64,000 bases of DNA, taken from Bacteroides sp. 214 (GTDB lineage Bacteria > Bacteroidota > Bacteroidia > Bacteroidales > Bacteroidaceae). The notes beneath the pieces are model-generated. The model was given only the letters and a program-made list of their open reading frames with translations. It was not told where the DNA came from and ran no database searches. The position numbers and the translations under genes were made by a program. Location of the stretch: contig NZ_QVML01000006.1 of assembly GCF_010501015.1 (NCBI RefSeq), positions 62,001 through 126,000 on the forward strand. The letters run 5' to 3'. Each line of letters starts with the position of its first letter. Position 1 is the stretch's first letter. Shown piece after piece: positions 5,877-15,435 of this stretch.

Positions 5877-6905
5877 CTAATTGGGAGTCGGTGTTGAAAG
5901 TAATAAAATAGCTTTTTCTATAAGTGTATCAATTCCCTTACTTTCATCGCCACCCAACAGATTGATAAGTACATCCGGCTCTATACCATCTTCAATACAT
6001 TCCATGTTTAGACCATAGTGGGGACTTGCCGAAAAACGAACCGACCAACCGTTGGGGAGCTCGGAAGTGAAGGGGAGTCCTGATCCGCCACCAGTTATTC
6101 CGCCTACAGTAGTTACTTGTGGTAGGCATCTCATGTTGTTTACAAAGTCGTTGGCGGCACTATAGGTTTTGCGGTTGGTAAGTACAACTACCTTCTCCTC
6201 GAACCGTACGTTTTTGCTTGGCTCAATGTATATAGCAGTAGGGCTGGAGAAATCATTGTGCCCTTTGCCGGTTTTGTGACGCAGATATCCGGTTAGCGTT
6301 TTTCTGTTGGCAAAACGCGCTGCAAGTCGTCTGTCTATACTGATTGAACCTCCGCCATTGTTGCGCACATCCACAATAATCCCCTTACAGCGTTGTAGAA
6401 TATGGAACATAGCATCTAGCTCCTTGGTTTCTACATCATAAGCAAAGCTTCCTACGTAGATATAGCCAATATTGCCTTCCAGAATAGCGTACGAGATGTC
6501 TCCTAATGAGCGCACCCCACTTCCCATATATTTTCGTATCAGCATTTCATTAAAATTACTGGGATAGTTGCTATACCAATCCCAGCAACTAGATTGGTTG
6601 TCATACCCGTAAAGATTGACATGTCCGTCTTGTAGCTCATTAAGCATATCGCTGAATCGGTAAAAGAGGTCGGACTTATACATGTTGGGAGTTATTATTG
6701 CTTGGTATTTTTCGTAGATTTCATTCCAGTCTACCTCTCTTCTTCCATGAAAGCAGTAGCGTTCATCAATGATTTTCCATAGTTGTTCGAAGTTACCTTG
6801 GGGCGTATTTGGAAATTCTGTTTCGCCGATGCAGCCCGACATATTAATAAGGTATAGCAAGGCGCAAGCAAGTGATATGTGACAAAACCTTCTCATAGCA
6901 CTCAA
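5877..6905 (-). CDS. S41-family peptidase lipoprotein
   Basis: The 342-residue product is a C-terminal-processing-type serine protease. A lipobox ends at Cys25 (NMSGC), so it is probably anchored in the envelope. The tail-interaction fold carries the family signature RNNGGG (about 181-186) and the nucleophile Ser249 in NRKTYSAANDF. No separate PDZ domain is evident, as in several Bacteroidetes S41 lipoproteins. The start (ATGA) overlaps the stop of the DUF3316 gene by four bases, so it is the last gene of the parC-DUF3316 unit. Substrate unknown. Confidence 0.85.
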   Translation of the reverse strand: MSAMRRFCHISLACALLYLINMSGCIGETEFPNTPQGNFEQLWKIIDERYCFHGRREVDWNEIYEKYQAIITPNMYKSDLFYRFSDMLNELQDGHVNLYGYDNQSSCWDWYSNYPSNFNEMLIRKYMGSGVRSLGDISYAILEGNIGYIYVGSFAYDVETKELDAMFHILQRCKGIIVDVRNNGGGSISIDRRLAARFANRKTLTGYLRHKTGKGHNDFSSPTAIYIEPSKNVRFEEKVVVLTNRKTYSAANDFVNNMRCLPQVTTVGGITGGGSGLPFTSELPNGWSVRFSASPHYGLNMECIEDGIEPDVLINLLGGDESKGIDTLIEKAILLLSTPTPN

Positions 6906-7753
6906 TAAACAGAAGATGGTGTGGGAAGCAAGTTGTTTTTACGACGAATGCGATACAACTCTTTCACAAAACCTACCATGAAAGTATGGCTATAGGTGTG
7001 TGTTCTGATATGATTGATGCTTGATTGCTGCACATCCCACAAATAGCTAAATCGCAATGTGGAGTTTCCCAATGGAATGTCGGCAGAGAGTAGCTGACGG
7101 ATGGATGGTTGATTATGTAAGGAAACAAAGCGAATAATACCATCGGTATTGCCTAGCGTAAATATCTCATAGTACGACTGTCCGTAATGGGGTGAAAACA
7201 TAAATCCGGCAACGGGCGAATTGGCTTGATAGCGTAGCGTGATAGGCTTTTTCTTTATCTTTAAGTGCCAAATAAGCATAACCGAAGCATCCAGATTGAT
7301 ATAAGCTCGCACAGAGGCAGGGTTGTTGGAATTGTGTAGGTTATAAACAAACCCTCCATTGAAATCGCCCAATCCTCCGGTTAGTATCTTGAAGTTGTTT
7401 GTTACACGAAACTGATAATGCAGCCCATAGTTCCAATTAAATAGCCCCGAGAAAGTGTTGTTGTTGTCTGCACGGTTGTGCGTATAGCCAACATTTGCCT
7501 GAAAAAGGCTTTGTAGCGAAACATTTCCATCGAATAGTTTCGTCATTCGCATCGTTTCGCTCATCATACGAAAGTCTATACCTTTGTACTCTTGCGGGGA
7601 AAGGTATGTGTCGAACACACTGGCATAGCCAATTCCGTAAGATTTGGTGCGAATCTGATAATCTGTACTTGAAGTAATAGCCTGCGCATATAGCGTAGTT
7701 GGAACTACCCAAGAGAGGAAAAAGAATCCAACCGTTGCTATGTACAGTTTCAT
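6902..7753 (-). CDS. DUF3316-family envelope protein
   Basis: The 283-residue product has a signal peptide (hydrophobic 5-20, cleavage near YAQA). The rest alternates polar and aromatic residues in a pattern that suggests an outer-membrane beta-barrel or similar beta-rich protein. It resembles the Bacteroidetes DUF3316 family, whose function is unknown. It lies 13 nt after parC and overlaps the peptidase gene by four bases. The family call comes from recognition of the sequence and its usual context next to parC, not from a search. Confidence 0.7.
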   Translation of the reverse strand: MKLYIATVGFFFLSWVVPTTLYAQAITSSTDYQIRTKSYGIGYASVFDTYLSPQEYKGIDFRMMSETMRMTKLFDGNVSLQSLFQANVGYTHNRADNNNTFSGLFNWNYGLHYQFRVTNNFKILTGGLGDFNGGFVYNLHNSNNPASVRAYINLDASVMLIWHLKIKKKPITLRYQANSPVAGFMFSPHYGQSYYEIFTLGNTDGIIRFVSLHNQPSIRQLLSADIPLGNSTLRFSYLWDVQQSSINHIRTHTYSHTFMVGFVKELYRIRRKNNLLPTPSSVY

Positions 7754-7766
7754 ATACTATAGGCGT

Positions 7767-10406
7767 TTAGAACAATCGCATTTGTCCGGTAATCTCGTCA
7801 ATAATGTCATTGTCGCTCTTGCCGTCATCGGGATCTAAGATTTCCGGTTCATCTTCAGGAGGTGTTGTTTCTTTGGGTACCTCAGGGAAACGGATAGGTT
7901 CGAGTTCGTTGATGGCCTTTACCTTAAAGGTAGTCATGCGCTTGCCCTTTGCCTTGAAGCTTCTTATTGGAGTAAATTCGTCGGCGTCAATAATCAATGG
8001 TTCGCGGAAGCTATCATTACCACCGAATATCACTTCAAAACGTGGGTAATACACTTCTGTCAGACAAATAAGTTTGCTGTTTTTGTTTTCGCCAATGTAA
8101 TTGTTCTTGCGGGAAGTGGCATCCAATACAAATCGCTTAAGATACGGAAGCTTCTTCTGATCAGCATCATAAAGCGCAGCAGTCCATACTTTATTCGAAT
8201 TGTATTTTTCGATAATACGCAGCGAACTGTCATAATGGTTACTCAACTCGAAATTAGTGGTGTAGAAATCACCATTGTTATCGATTACTAAGATACTGTC
8301 GCTTGTGTTGAACTCTCCTAAGTAGTCGCCGCGCCCATCATAGTTGAGGCGGAACACATCCCGGTCAAACCACACTTTACGACCACCCAGCGTAGAGCCT
8401 CCTCGCTGTTTTAGCGTTATTTTGTGTACTTCGTTTCTTGTGAGGGTGTTACCTCTTGAATTTCTTCCCTTAATGGGCACTTTAGCAAAGTCTTTCTCCA
8501 GGAATATCTGACGTAAACGCGGAATAGGCTTCAGCGTCACTTTAATAATTTCCGCCTCACCGTTGGGATTGGCAGAGAAGTAAGAAATTCGCGAGCCTTT
8601 TTTGCCTTGTGTAACATCATATTCACGGTCGCGTATCATCGACGTTACAGAGAATCGCTTAACATAGTGTGCTCCTCCTTCGCCATCCTTATAGGCTACA
8701 TTATAAATGGTGCGACTGTCGTTCTTCTTGAATATACTAATATGTAAAATGTTCTTGCCTACAAACCTCTTTTCGGCAACACCGGTAATGACATATTTGC
8801 CATCTTGATAGAAGATAATTACATCGTCCAGATCGGAACAGTTGTCGATGAATTCGTCTTTTTTGAGAGAAGTTCCTATGAATCCTTCTTTGCGATTGAT
8901 ATAGAGCTTTTCATTGGCTTCTACAACCTTTGCAGCTTCAATGGTGTCGAAGTTGCGAAGTTCTGTTCTGCGTGGAAAGTCTTTACCATATTTATTTTTC
9001 AGATTGGTAAACCACTTAATGGTATATTTTACAATATTTGCCAGGTGATGCTCTATTTGTTCTATCTCTCCTTTCATGCGCGCAATAGCCTCGTCTGCTT
9101 TTTCGGAATTGAATTTCAAGATACGCCCCATCTTAATTTCCATCAGTCGCAAAATATCTTCTTTAGTTACCTCGCGAATAAAAGTAGGGTAGTAGGGGGT
9201 TAGTCGCTCGTCGATGTGTTCGCAAGCAGCATCCATATTCTTTGCCTCTTCAAACTGTTTATCTTTGTAGATACGTTCTTCGATGAATATTTTTTCAAGT
9301 GACGAAAAGTGAAGTGCTTCTTCTATCTCTGCTTTTTGTATTTCCAGTTCACTGCGGAGTAGTTGCAAGGTGCTGTCGGTTGATCGTTTAAGTACATCAC
9401 TGATTTTAAGGAAATGAGGTTTCTGATCATCAATGATACAGCAATTAGGCGAGATGCTTACTTCGCAGTCGGTAAATGCATAAAGCGCGTCAATGGTTTT
9501 ATCTGACGAAACACCCGGAGCCAGATGTACCAGGATTTCTACTTCGGCAGAAGTATTGTCATCTACTTTGCGTACTTTAATCTTTCCTTTTTCTACAGCA
9601 CGGAGTATAGACTCAATCACGCTGGATGTTGTTTTCCCGTACGGAATCTCACGGATTGCTAATGTCTTATTATCTACCTTGTCTATCTTGGCACGTATCT
9701 TTACACTACCTCCACGTTCGCCGTCATTGTATTTACCTACATCAATAGAGCCACCCGTCTGAAAATCGGGATATAACTGGATTTCTTCGCCTTTAAGATA
9801 GCTTATCGAAGCATCGCAAAGTTCATTGAAATTATGTGGTAGTATTTTCGAAGAAAGTCCTACAGCAATACCCTCTACGCCTTGTGCTAGTAGTAATGGG
9901 AATTTTACAGGTAACGTGACTGGCTCTTTGTTTCTGCCATCGTAAGATAATTTCCATTCGGTAGTTTTGTTGTTGAATACCACTTCGAGAGCGAACTTAG
10001 ATAAGCGTGCTTCGATGTAGCGCGGTGCGGCTGCACCATCACCGGTAAGGATATTACCCCAGTTTCCTTGGCAATCTATCAGTAAGTCCTTTTGCCCAAG
10101 TTGTACCAACGCGTCACCAATAGAAGCATCACCGTGGGGATGGAATTGCATCGTGTGTCCCACGATATTGGCTACTTTGTTGTATCTTCCGTCATCCAAT
10201 CGTTTCATAGAGTGAAGGATGCGACGTTGCACTGGCTTGAAGCCATCAATGATATGCGGAACAGCACGCTCTAAAATTACGTAAGAAGCGTAGTCCAGAA
10301 ACCAATTCTGGTACATTCCACTCAATTGGTGTTTTACATTTTCTTCTTGTTTGCCCGCCGGCTTGTATTCTGAAACTCCCTCTGGCTTATCATCTACGTC
10401 ACTCAT
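7767..10406 (-). CDS. parC: DNA topoisomerase IV subunit A
   Basis: The 879-residue product is the DNA-cleaving subunit of topoisomerase IV, which decatenates daughter chromosomes with ParE. The catalytic Tyr130 is in AAAPRYIEARL. The quinolone-determining loop is HPHGDASIGD (89-98) with Ser94 at the usual position. A coiled-coil region (about 340-460) precedes a C-terminal DNA-wrapping part and an acidic tail (about 840-870). Length suits the Bacteroidetes ParC type. A TATTTTTG -7 signal is present at 10484-10491. It heads an operon with DUF3316 and S41 peptidase genes and is divergent from glyS. GyrA is the main alternative; context and length favour ParC. Confidence 0.88.
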   Translation of the reverse strand: MSDVDDKPEGVSEYKPAGKQEENVKHQLSGMYQNWFLDYASYVILERAVPHIIDGFKPVQRRILHSMKRLDDGRYNKVANIVGHTMQFHPHGDASIGDALVQLGQKDLLIDCQGNWGNILTGDGAAAPRYIEARLSKFALEVVFNNKTTEWKLSYDGRNKEPVTLPVKFPLLLAQGVEGIAVGLSSKILPHNFNELCDASISYLKGEEIQLYPDFQTGGSIDVGKYNDGERGGSVKIRAKIDKVDNKTLAIREIPYGKTTSSVIESILRAVEKGKIKVRKVDDNTSAEVEILVHLAPGVSSDKTIDALYAFTDCEVSISPNCCIIDDQKPHFLKISDVLKRSTDSTLQLLRSELEIQKAEIEEALHFSSLEKIFIEERIYKDKQFEEAKNMDAACEHIDERLTPYYPTFIREVTKEDILRLMEIKMGRILKFNSEKADEAIARMKGEIEQIEHHLANIVKYTIKWFTNLKNKYGKDFPRRTELRNFDTIEAAKVVEANEKLYINRKEGFIGTSLKKDEFIDNCSDLDDVIIFYQDGKYVITGVAEKRFVGKNILHISIFKKNDSRTIYNVAYKDGEGGAHYVKRFSVTSMIRDREYDVTQGKKGSRISYFSANPNGEAEIIKVTLKPIPRLRQIFLEKDFAKVPIKGRNSRGNTLTRNEVHKITLKQRGGSTLGGRKVWFDRDVFRLNYDGRGDYLGEFNTSDSILVIDNNGDFYTTNFELSNHYDSSLRIIEKYNSNKVWTAALYDADQKKLPYLKRFVLDATSRKNNYIGENKNSKLICLTEVYYPRFEVIFGGNDSFREPLIIDADEFTPIRSFKAKGKRMTTFKVKAINELEPIRFPEVPKETTPPEDEPEILDPDDGKSDNDIIDEITGQMRLF

Positions 10407-10483
10407 AACTTCAAATCTCTATTTTAATGCGTATTTTAACAACAAATCATCTTTTTTCACGGCTATATATTAAGATGTAAAGG

Positions 10484-10491
10484 CAAAAATA
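10484..10491 (-). promoter_or_regulatory. parC -7 promoter element
   Basis: TATTTTTG on the minus strand matches TAnnTTTG. No clear TTTG was found at the -33 position. It lies 78 bp upstream of the parC start, in the divergent region shared with glyS. Confidence 0.4.
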
Positions 10492-10561
10492 CAAATTTAA
10501 TTGAAAAAAGCGTTTACTTTGCAGATTAATTAAAACAGGAATACCTCACAATAAGACATAT

Positions 10562-12103
10562 ATGGCACAAGAAGATGTTTTTAAGAAATTAGTTTCGCAC
10601 AGTAAAGAGTATGGATTTGTTTTTCAGTCGAGTGAAATATACGATGGGCTGAGCGCAGTTTACGACTATGGGCAAATGGGTGTAGAGCTGAAAAACAATA
10701 TAAAGAAATATTGGTGGGACAGCATGGTGTTGTTACACGAAAATATTGTAGGAGTTGACTCCGCCATTTTCATGCATCCCACTATATGGAAAGCATCTGG
10801 TCATGTGGATGCGTTCAACGATCCATTGATTGATAATAAAGACTCTAAAAAGCGCTATCGCGCCGATGTGCTTATCGAAGACCAACTGGCTAAGTACGAC
10901 GAGAAAATAGATAAAGAAGTGGCAAAAGCTGCCAAACGATTTGGTGAAGCCTTTGACGAAACTCAGTTTCGCGCTACCAATGCTCGTGTGTTGGAAAACC
11001 AAAGCAAGCGTGAAGCTTTGCACCAACGTTTTGCAAAAGCGCTCAACGATAACAATCTTGACGAGCTTCGCCAGATTATTGTTGATGAAGAGATAGCTTG
11101 CCCTGTATCGGGAACACGTAACTGGACTGAAGTTCGTCAGTTCAACCTAATGTTCTCCACCGATATGGGTTCAACAGCAGATGGTGCTATGAAGATTTAC
11201 CTGCGTCCTGAAACTGCACAAGGAATTTTTGTGAACTATCTTAATGTACAGAAAACCGGTCGCATGAAAATACCTTTTGGTATTGCACAAATAGGTAAAG
11301 CTTTCCGTAATGAAATTGTGGCGCGTCAGTTTATTTTCCGTATGCGCGAGTTCGAACAGATGGAAATGCAATTCTTTGTACGCCCCGGTACTGAACTCGA
11401 GTGGTTTGCCAAATGGAAAGAGATGCGCTTGAAATGGCATAAAGGGCTTGGATTTGGCGACGATCACTACCGCTATCACGACCATGATAAATTGGCACAT
11501 TACGCAAATGCTGCTACTGATATAGAATTCCTAATGCCTTTTGGCTTCAAAGAAGTAGAAGGTATTCACTCACGTACCGACTTTGACTTGAGCCAACACG
11601 AAAAGTTCTCGGGTAAGAGCATCAAGTACTTTGACCCCGAATTGAACGAATCCTATACTCCATACGTAGTCGAAACAAGTATTGGTGTAGACCGTATGTT
11701 CCTAAGTATACTTTCTGCTTCGTATTGTGAAGAGACTCTAGAGAATGGTGAATCGCGTGTAGTGTTGAAGCTTCCTGCTCCACTTGCGCCGGTAAAACTT
11801 GCAGTGATGCCATTAGTAAAGAAAGACGGACTTCCTGAAAAAGCGCGCGAAATCATTGACTCGCTTAAGTTCCAGTTCAATTGTCAATATGACGAAAAGG
11901 ATAGTATCGGTAAACGATATCGTCGTCAAGATGCTATTGGTACACCTTACTGCGTAACTGTTGACCATCAAACATTGGAGGACAATTGCGTGACGTTGCG
12001 AAATCGTGATACCATGCAACAAGAACGTGTGGCTATCTCCGAATTGAGTAATATTATTGCCGACCGCGTAAGTATTACCAGTCTATTGAAATCATTAGTA
12101 TAA
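10562..12103 (+). CDS. glyS: Glycine--tRNA ligase (single-chain type)
   Basis: The 513-residue product is the dimeric single-polypeptide class II glycyl-tRNA synthetase, unlike the two-subunit enzyme of many proteobacteria. Class II motif 2 is visible as FRNEI followed by FRMREFEQMEMQFF. Motif 3 is GVDRMFLSIL, and an anticodon-binding domain fills the last 110 residues. Length is normal. A weak -7-like TACTTTG lies at 10515-10521. The FKBP lipoprotein gene follows after 12 nt and is probably co-transcribed. Confidence 0.95.
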   Translation: MAQEDVFKKLVSHSKEYGFVFQSSEIYDGLSAVYDYGQMGVELKNNIKKYWWDSMVLLHENIVGVDSAIFMHPTIWKASGHVDAFNDPLIDNKDSKKRYRADVLIEDQLAKYDEKIDKEVAKAAKRFGEAFDETQFRATNARVLENQSKREALHQRFAKALNDNNLDELRQIIVDEEIACPVSGTRNWTEVRQFNLMFSTDMGSTADGAMKIYLRPETAQGIFVNYLNVQKTGRMKIPFGIAQIGKAFRNEIVARQFIFRMREFEQMEMQFFVRPGTELEWFAKWKEMRLKWHKGLGFGDDHYRYHDHDKLAHYANAATDIEFLMPFGFKEVEGIHSRTDFDLSQHEKFSGKSIKYFDPELNESYTPYVVETSIGVDRMFLSILSASYCEETLENGESRVVLKLPAPLAPVKLAVMPLVKKDGLPEKAREIIDSLKFQFNCQYDEKDSIGKRYRRQDAIGTPYCVTVDHQTLEDNCVTLRNRDTMQQERVAISELSNIIADRVSITSLLKSLV

Positions 12104-12115
12104 CAAGACTCCACT

Positions 12116-12706
12116 ATGAATAAATTAATCGGTTTATTTTCCTTATTACTCGTATTTACACTCTTCTTTGCTTCTTGTGAAGAAACTTCGGAGGTTGACA
12201 AATATGCCAACTGGAGGGAAAGAAACGAAGCCTTTATCGATTCGTTGGCACGAACTTATGACACCGATCCCGAGTTGTTTCGTTTGCGAGACAGTCGCGA
12301 TCAAAGTCAATATGTTTATTTCAAGAAAAGAGTAAGTGTAGACGAAGGACAGTCTCCGTTTCTAACAAGTAAAGTTACTGTGTTCTATCGTGGCATGTTG
12401 ATTAATGAGGCTGTGTTTGCTGCTGGCGGTCAGAAATACTACACAAGTTTGTATAAATCGTTGGACGTATTTGATACTAACTTTAAAGGAAATGCTCCGG
12501 ACTTCAATGATACACCTACTCTCTTCTCGGTAGCTGGTGTTGTCAATGGCTGGGTAGAAGCGCTTCAGCATATGAAACCGGGAGAGCGCTGGGAAATCTA
12601 TATTCCTTGGAGAAGCGGTTATGGTTCTTCGGAGTCAGGAGCTATTCCTGCCTATTCTGTGCTGATGCTTGATTTAACACTTGTCGATGTAGATTTGTAT
12701 CCATAA
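12116..12706 (+). CDS. FKBP-type peptidyl-prolyl isomerase lipoprotein
   Basis: The 196-residue product has a lipoprotein signal with Cys21 (FFASC). The C-terminal half is FKBP-like: VTVFYRGML, VVNGWVEALQHMKPGERWEIYIPWRSGYGS and IPAYSVLMLDLTLVDV follow the FKBP strand order. It likely assists folding in the periplasm. The N-terminal 90 residues are a linker and dimerisation-type region. It is convergent with the GH9 gene, with only 13 bp between the stops and no separate terminator visible. Confidence 0.85.
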   Translation: MNKLIGLFSLLLVFTLFFASCEETSEVDKYANWRERNEAFIDSLARTYDTDPELFRLRDSRDQSQYVYFKKRVSVDEGQSPFLTSKVTVFYRGMLINEAVFAAGGQKYYTSLYKSLDVFDTNFKGNAPDFNDTPTLFSVAGVVNGWVEALQHMKPGERWEIYIPWRSGYGSSESGAIPAYSVLMLDLTLVDVDLYP

Positions 12707-12719
12707 ACATTTGGGGCGT

Positions 12720-14912
12720 TTAATACACCCTCACCTTTTCCCTGATACTCTTTCCCGGTGCTTCCACTGTAATTATGTAGGTGCCGGGCTGTAGGTCGGA
12801 AGTCTCTATCGTAACAGAACTTCCGGCTGTTTTGTTATTATACAGCTGCTCACCACTTAACGCGAACATGCTAATGGATAGTGTGGGGTAGTATGTTGTC
12901 AGATTGATAGTAAGCAACTCTCCGCGTTTCACAGGGTTAGGGAATACATAATTTGTGCGGTTCTTCTCTGTGGTGCTACCCTCTTCAATACCTGTAGGCG
13001 TGATTGCTGCTGCAAAGCGAGACAGCAGTCTAATGTATGCTACCTGATACCCTCCCGATGGTTCGGTAATTTCCCATGAGTTCAGTGGCCACGAAGTGTT
13101 GAAGTCTTTGTACATCTTAGCAGCGGGTTCGCCCTTAGGTACAGACTCAGAACTACACAAACTGTTGTTGGCTGTAGAACCGCAACTGCCTGGGCAGCAA
13201 GCATCTATGGTGTAAGAACTGTTGGGACCGCCCGCTAGGTAACCCGGCGCCGGACCGTAGGCAGATGTGCCCACCTTATCCCACGAGGTGCTGAAGTGAG
13301 AGAACCAAGTGTGGTATATTTCCGTCAGGCTTTTTGAGGCACCGTAGCTACTCATGTTAGTAAGGTAAACCATGCCAAAGGGATTTACGCCATGTATGTA
13401 GTGCAGGTAGTCTTCGGAAGCGGTAAGGTAGGCGCTGCTTTTGGCTGGTTCCAGATTGACGCTTGCAAGGGTGGAGAAGGTTACTCCATACGTGCTTTTA
13501 TACTGGTTAGAACCCCAATTGTACTCTTTGATGAATGCTCGGTAGCCATCTGTGCCCAACGCACCACAATAGTCGGCACTTTTGTTGAACGAGGTGATGA
13601 GTGCTGTACGGATATCCGCTATTATGGTTGCTTTGGCATAGGGGGCGTTGATGTATCTAAGGAACATCTGGTGCTGGCGGCTTCTGTATTGGTCTACAAA
13701 GTTGCTCCAAAGGAACATGGGAAACTGCTTGTAGTTGTCTTCGAACACAGCAAGGTAGCTTTCCTCACCAGTTAGCTCGTACATGTACAGTCCTGCCAAT
13801 ACTCTGTTCTCCAGTCGGGTATGTGTATCTTCGCTCTCTTGGTCTCCTGCGCCAAGTCCCAATGAATTATTGGTTGAGCTATTGTTGTGAAAAAACACGT
13901 TTGGGTTGGCTTCTGCCCATTGCCATGCTTTGATAGCTGCTTCTTGCAACTGGTTGGCGTAGGTGGTAAGCCCAATGTTGCGGTAAACCACTGCACCTAG
14001 TGCGAAGGCCTTTACCGAGGTTATGGTGGCTATGGTGTTTGCCGGACCATATAGGCTCTGTCCTGTGGCAGCCGATGGTGGCGATGCATCTGCCAATCCT
14101 ACAACACTAAGTACGCTGCCATTTGCCTCTTGCATCCTCAGTAGCCAGTCCATACCCCACTTAGCCTCGTCCAGAATGTCGGCTATACCATTGCCTGATT
14201 CGGGTATGTTGTAGTCGTCGGCCCACACATCGGGGGTCTCCATGTATGCCAGCAACATCTCTTCCACATAGTTGGCTGTCCAAGCGGAGTATTTGTTATA
14301 GTCGCCGGCATCATACCATCCGCCGTGCAGGTCGCGTTCGGTGCTGGCATCGTTTTTTTTGTTGTACAAGCGGCAGTTTTTGTCTTGCAATGCACCTACG
14401 TGACTGGCACCATCGGCCCATCCTGTTCCGGCATGTAAAGCTGTTTTAAGGCATCCTGCCCGTTGGTAGAAAAACATCTTCACGGCAGCCTTTAGTATGG
14501 GGTTATATACGTCGTTGGCAATGGCAAAGGTGTAAGAGCATACATTTCTCTCTACATCCAGCACATAGTACTTACCGGGTTCTTGCAGCGCGGAGAAGTC
14601 GAACCACCAAATTTTGTCGCCCGATGCAACGTCGGTAGCACCTCCTTTGAACACCACGGGGCTGCCTTCCAATACAGCGAGCTTGGTGTCGGCATTGACT
14701 ACCCGATAGGTGCTACCCGGTGTAAACGTAGTGCCCTTGTCGGAACCCAATACCGGTTTTTTTATCACAGCTGTTTTTGTGGCTGTGGGTCTGTATCCAA
14801 ACTGATCTATTGTTATCAGTCCTGTCTCCGTTTGCGAAGAAAGGGTGGTGGGTAGAAAGGCGAGGGCTACCAGTAAGTAGTGTTGCAGTGATTTTGTGCG
14901 TAAGGCGTTCAT
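12720..14912 (-). CDS. Secreted GH9 endoglucanase with T9SS sorting domain
   Basis: The 730-residue product has a signal peptide (1-26) and an Ig-like CelD_N domain (about 28-130). A glycoside hydrolase family 9 catalytic domain follows (about 135-640). GGWYDAGDYNKY (197-208) holds the catalytic Asp pair, and NSWEITEP near residue 611 holds the likely general acid Glu. GH9 enzymes cleave beta-1,4-glucans by inversion. The last ~78 residues (NYVFPNPVKRGE to VRVY) are a type A T9SS C-terminal domain, so export through the type IX system to the surface is expected. A Cys-rich loop (DACCPGSCGS) precedes the last catalytic motif. A TACATTTG -7 signal is at 14937-14944. No other plant-polysaccharide gene is adjacent. 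Confidence 0.9.
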   Translation of the reverse strand: MNALRTKSLQHYLLVALAFLPTTLSSQTETGLITIDQFGYRPTATKTAVIKKPVLGSDKGTTFTPGSTYRVVNADTKLAVLEGSPVVFKGGATDVASGDKIWWFDFSALQEPGKYYVLDVERNVCSYTFAIANDVYNPILKAAVKMFFYQRAGCLKTALHAGTGWADGASHVGALQDKNCRLYNKKNDASTERDLHGGWYDAGDYNKYSAWTANYVEEMLLAYMETPDVWADDYNIPESGNGIADILDEAKWGMDWLLRMQEANGSVLSVVGLADASPPSAATGQSLYGPANTIATITSVKAFALGAVVYRNIGLTTYANQLQEAAIKAWQWAEANPNVFFHNNSSTNNSLGLGAGDQESEDTHTRLENRVLAGLYMYELTGEESYLAVFEDNYKQFPMFLWSNFVDQYRSRQHQMFLRYINAPYAKATIIADIRTALITSFNKSADYCGALGTDGYRAFIKEYNWGSNQYKSTYGVTFSTLASVNLEPAKSSAYLTASEDYLHYIHGVNPFGMVYLTNMSSYGASKSLTEIYHTWFSHFSTSWDKVGTSAYGPAPGYLAGGPNSSYTIDACCPGSCGSTANNSLCSSESVPKGEPAAKMYKDFNTSWPLNSWEITEPSGGYQVAYIRLLSRFAAAITPTGIEEGSTTEKNRTNYVFPNPVKRGELLTINLTTYYPTLSISMFALSGEQLYNNKTAGSSVTIETSDLQPGTYIITVEAPGKSIREKVRVY

Positions 14913-14936
14913 GGGCGATTGTGATTTTATGTATTA

Positions 14937-14944
14937 CAAATGTA
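14937..14944 (-). promoter_or_regulatory. GH9 gene -7 promoter element
   Basis: TACATTTG on the minus strand, 25 bp upstream of the GH9 start and just downstream of the preceding operon's terminator. No clear -33 TTTG. Confidence 0.45.
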
Positions 14945-14966
14945 GTTGTTTTTTATATAAAGTAAT

Positions 14967-15005
14967 AAAATGAGCCTCACTTATACTCAAAGTGAGGCTC
15001 ATTTT
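14967..15005 (-). terminator. Terminator of the MBL-VOC operon
   Basis: A perfect 16-bp stem: 14967-14982 (AAAATGAGCCTCACTT) pairs with 14990-15005. A/T runs on both sides make it work in either direction. It separates the MBL-VOC unit from the GH9 gene. Confidence 0.9.
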
Positions 15006-15042
15006 ACTTGAAAGTGAAGTTTATTTATATTCCGAATGAACT

Positions 15043-15429
15043 TTACTTTTGCAAAGGAAGAATCTCTATCCAGTAATCATCCGGGTCGGTGATGAAATAA
15101 AGGCCCATCTCCTTGTTCTCGTAAGCAATACAGCCCATCTCGCGGTGATATTCGCGCACAGCAGCATAGTCGCCCGGAACGCGTACGCATAGGTGGCTTT
15201 CATTATCGCCAAGTTCATAAGGTTCTTTGCGATCTTTTAACCAGGTTAGTTCCAGTAAAAAAGGCGATTGCCCGTCGGTGAGGTACACAAGTGTAAAAGA
15301 ACCGTCCTTTGCTTCTTTGCGGTGATGCTCCTTAAAACCAATAGCTTGTTCATAAAACTTCATACTTTTCTCCAAGTCAAGTACGTTGATGTTGAAGTGA
15401 TCAAATTTTGCTTTTACTTCCATAATCAT
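15043..15429 (-). CDS. Glyoxalase/VOC-family protein
   Basis: The 128-residue product has the paired beta-alpha-beta-beta-beta repeats of the vicinal oxygen chelate fold. FDHFNINVLDLEKSMKFYEQAIGF opens repeat one and SHLCVRVPGDYAAVREYH opens repeat two. Metal ligands are plausible at the His of FDHFNI, Glu in LLELTW, His in SHLCV and Glu in YWIEILP, as in lactoylglutathione lyases. An inner ATG two codons later is an equally possible start. It lies 6 nt after the MBL gene. The substrate could be methylglyoxal adducts, but VOC proteins vary widely. Confidence 0.8.
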   Translation of the reverse strand: MIMEVKAKFDHFNINVLDLEKSMKFYEQAIGFKEHHRKEAKDGSFTLVYLTDGQSPFLLELTWLKDRKEPYELGDNESHLCVRVPGDYAAVREYHREMGCIAYENKEMGLYFITDPDDYWIEILPLQK

Positions 15430-15435
15430 TGTTTT

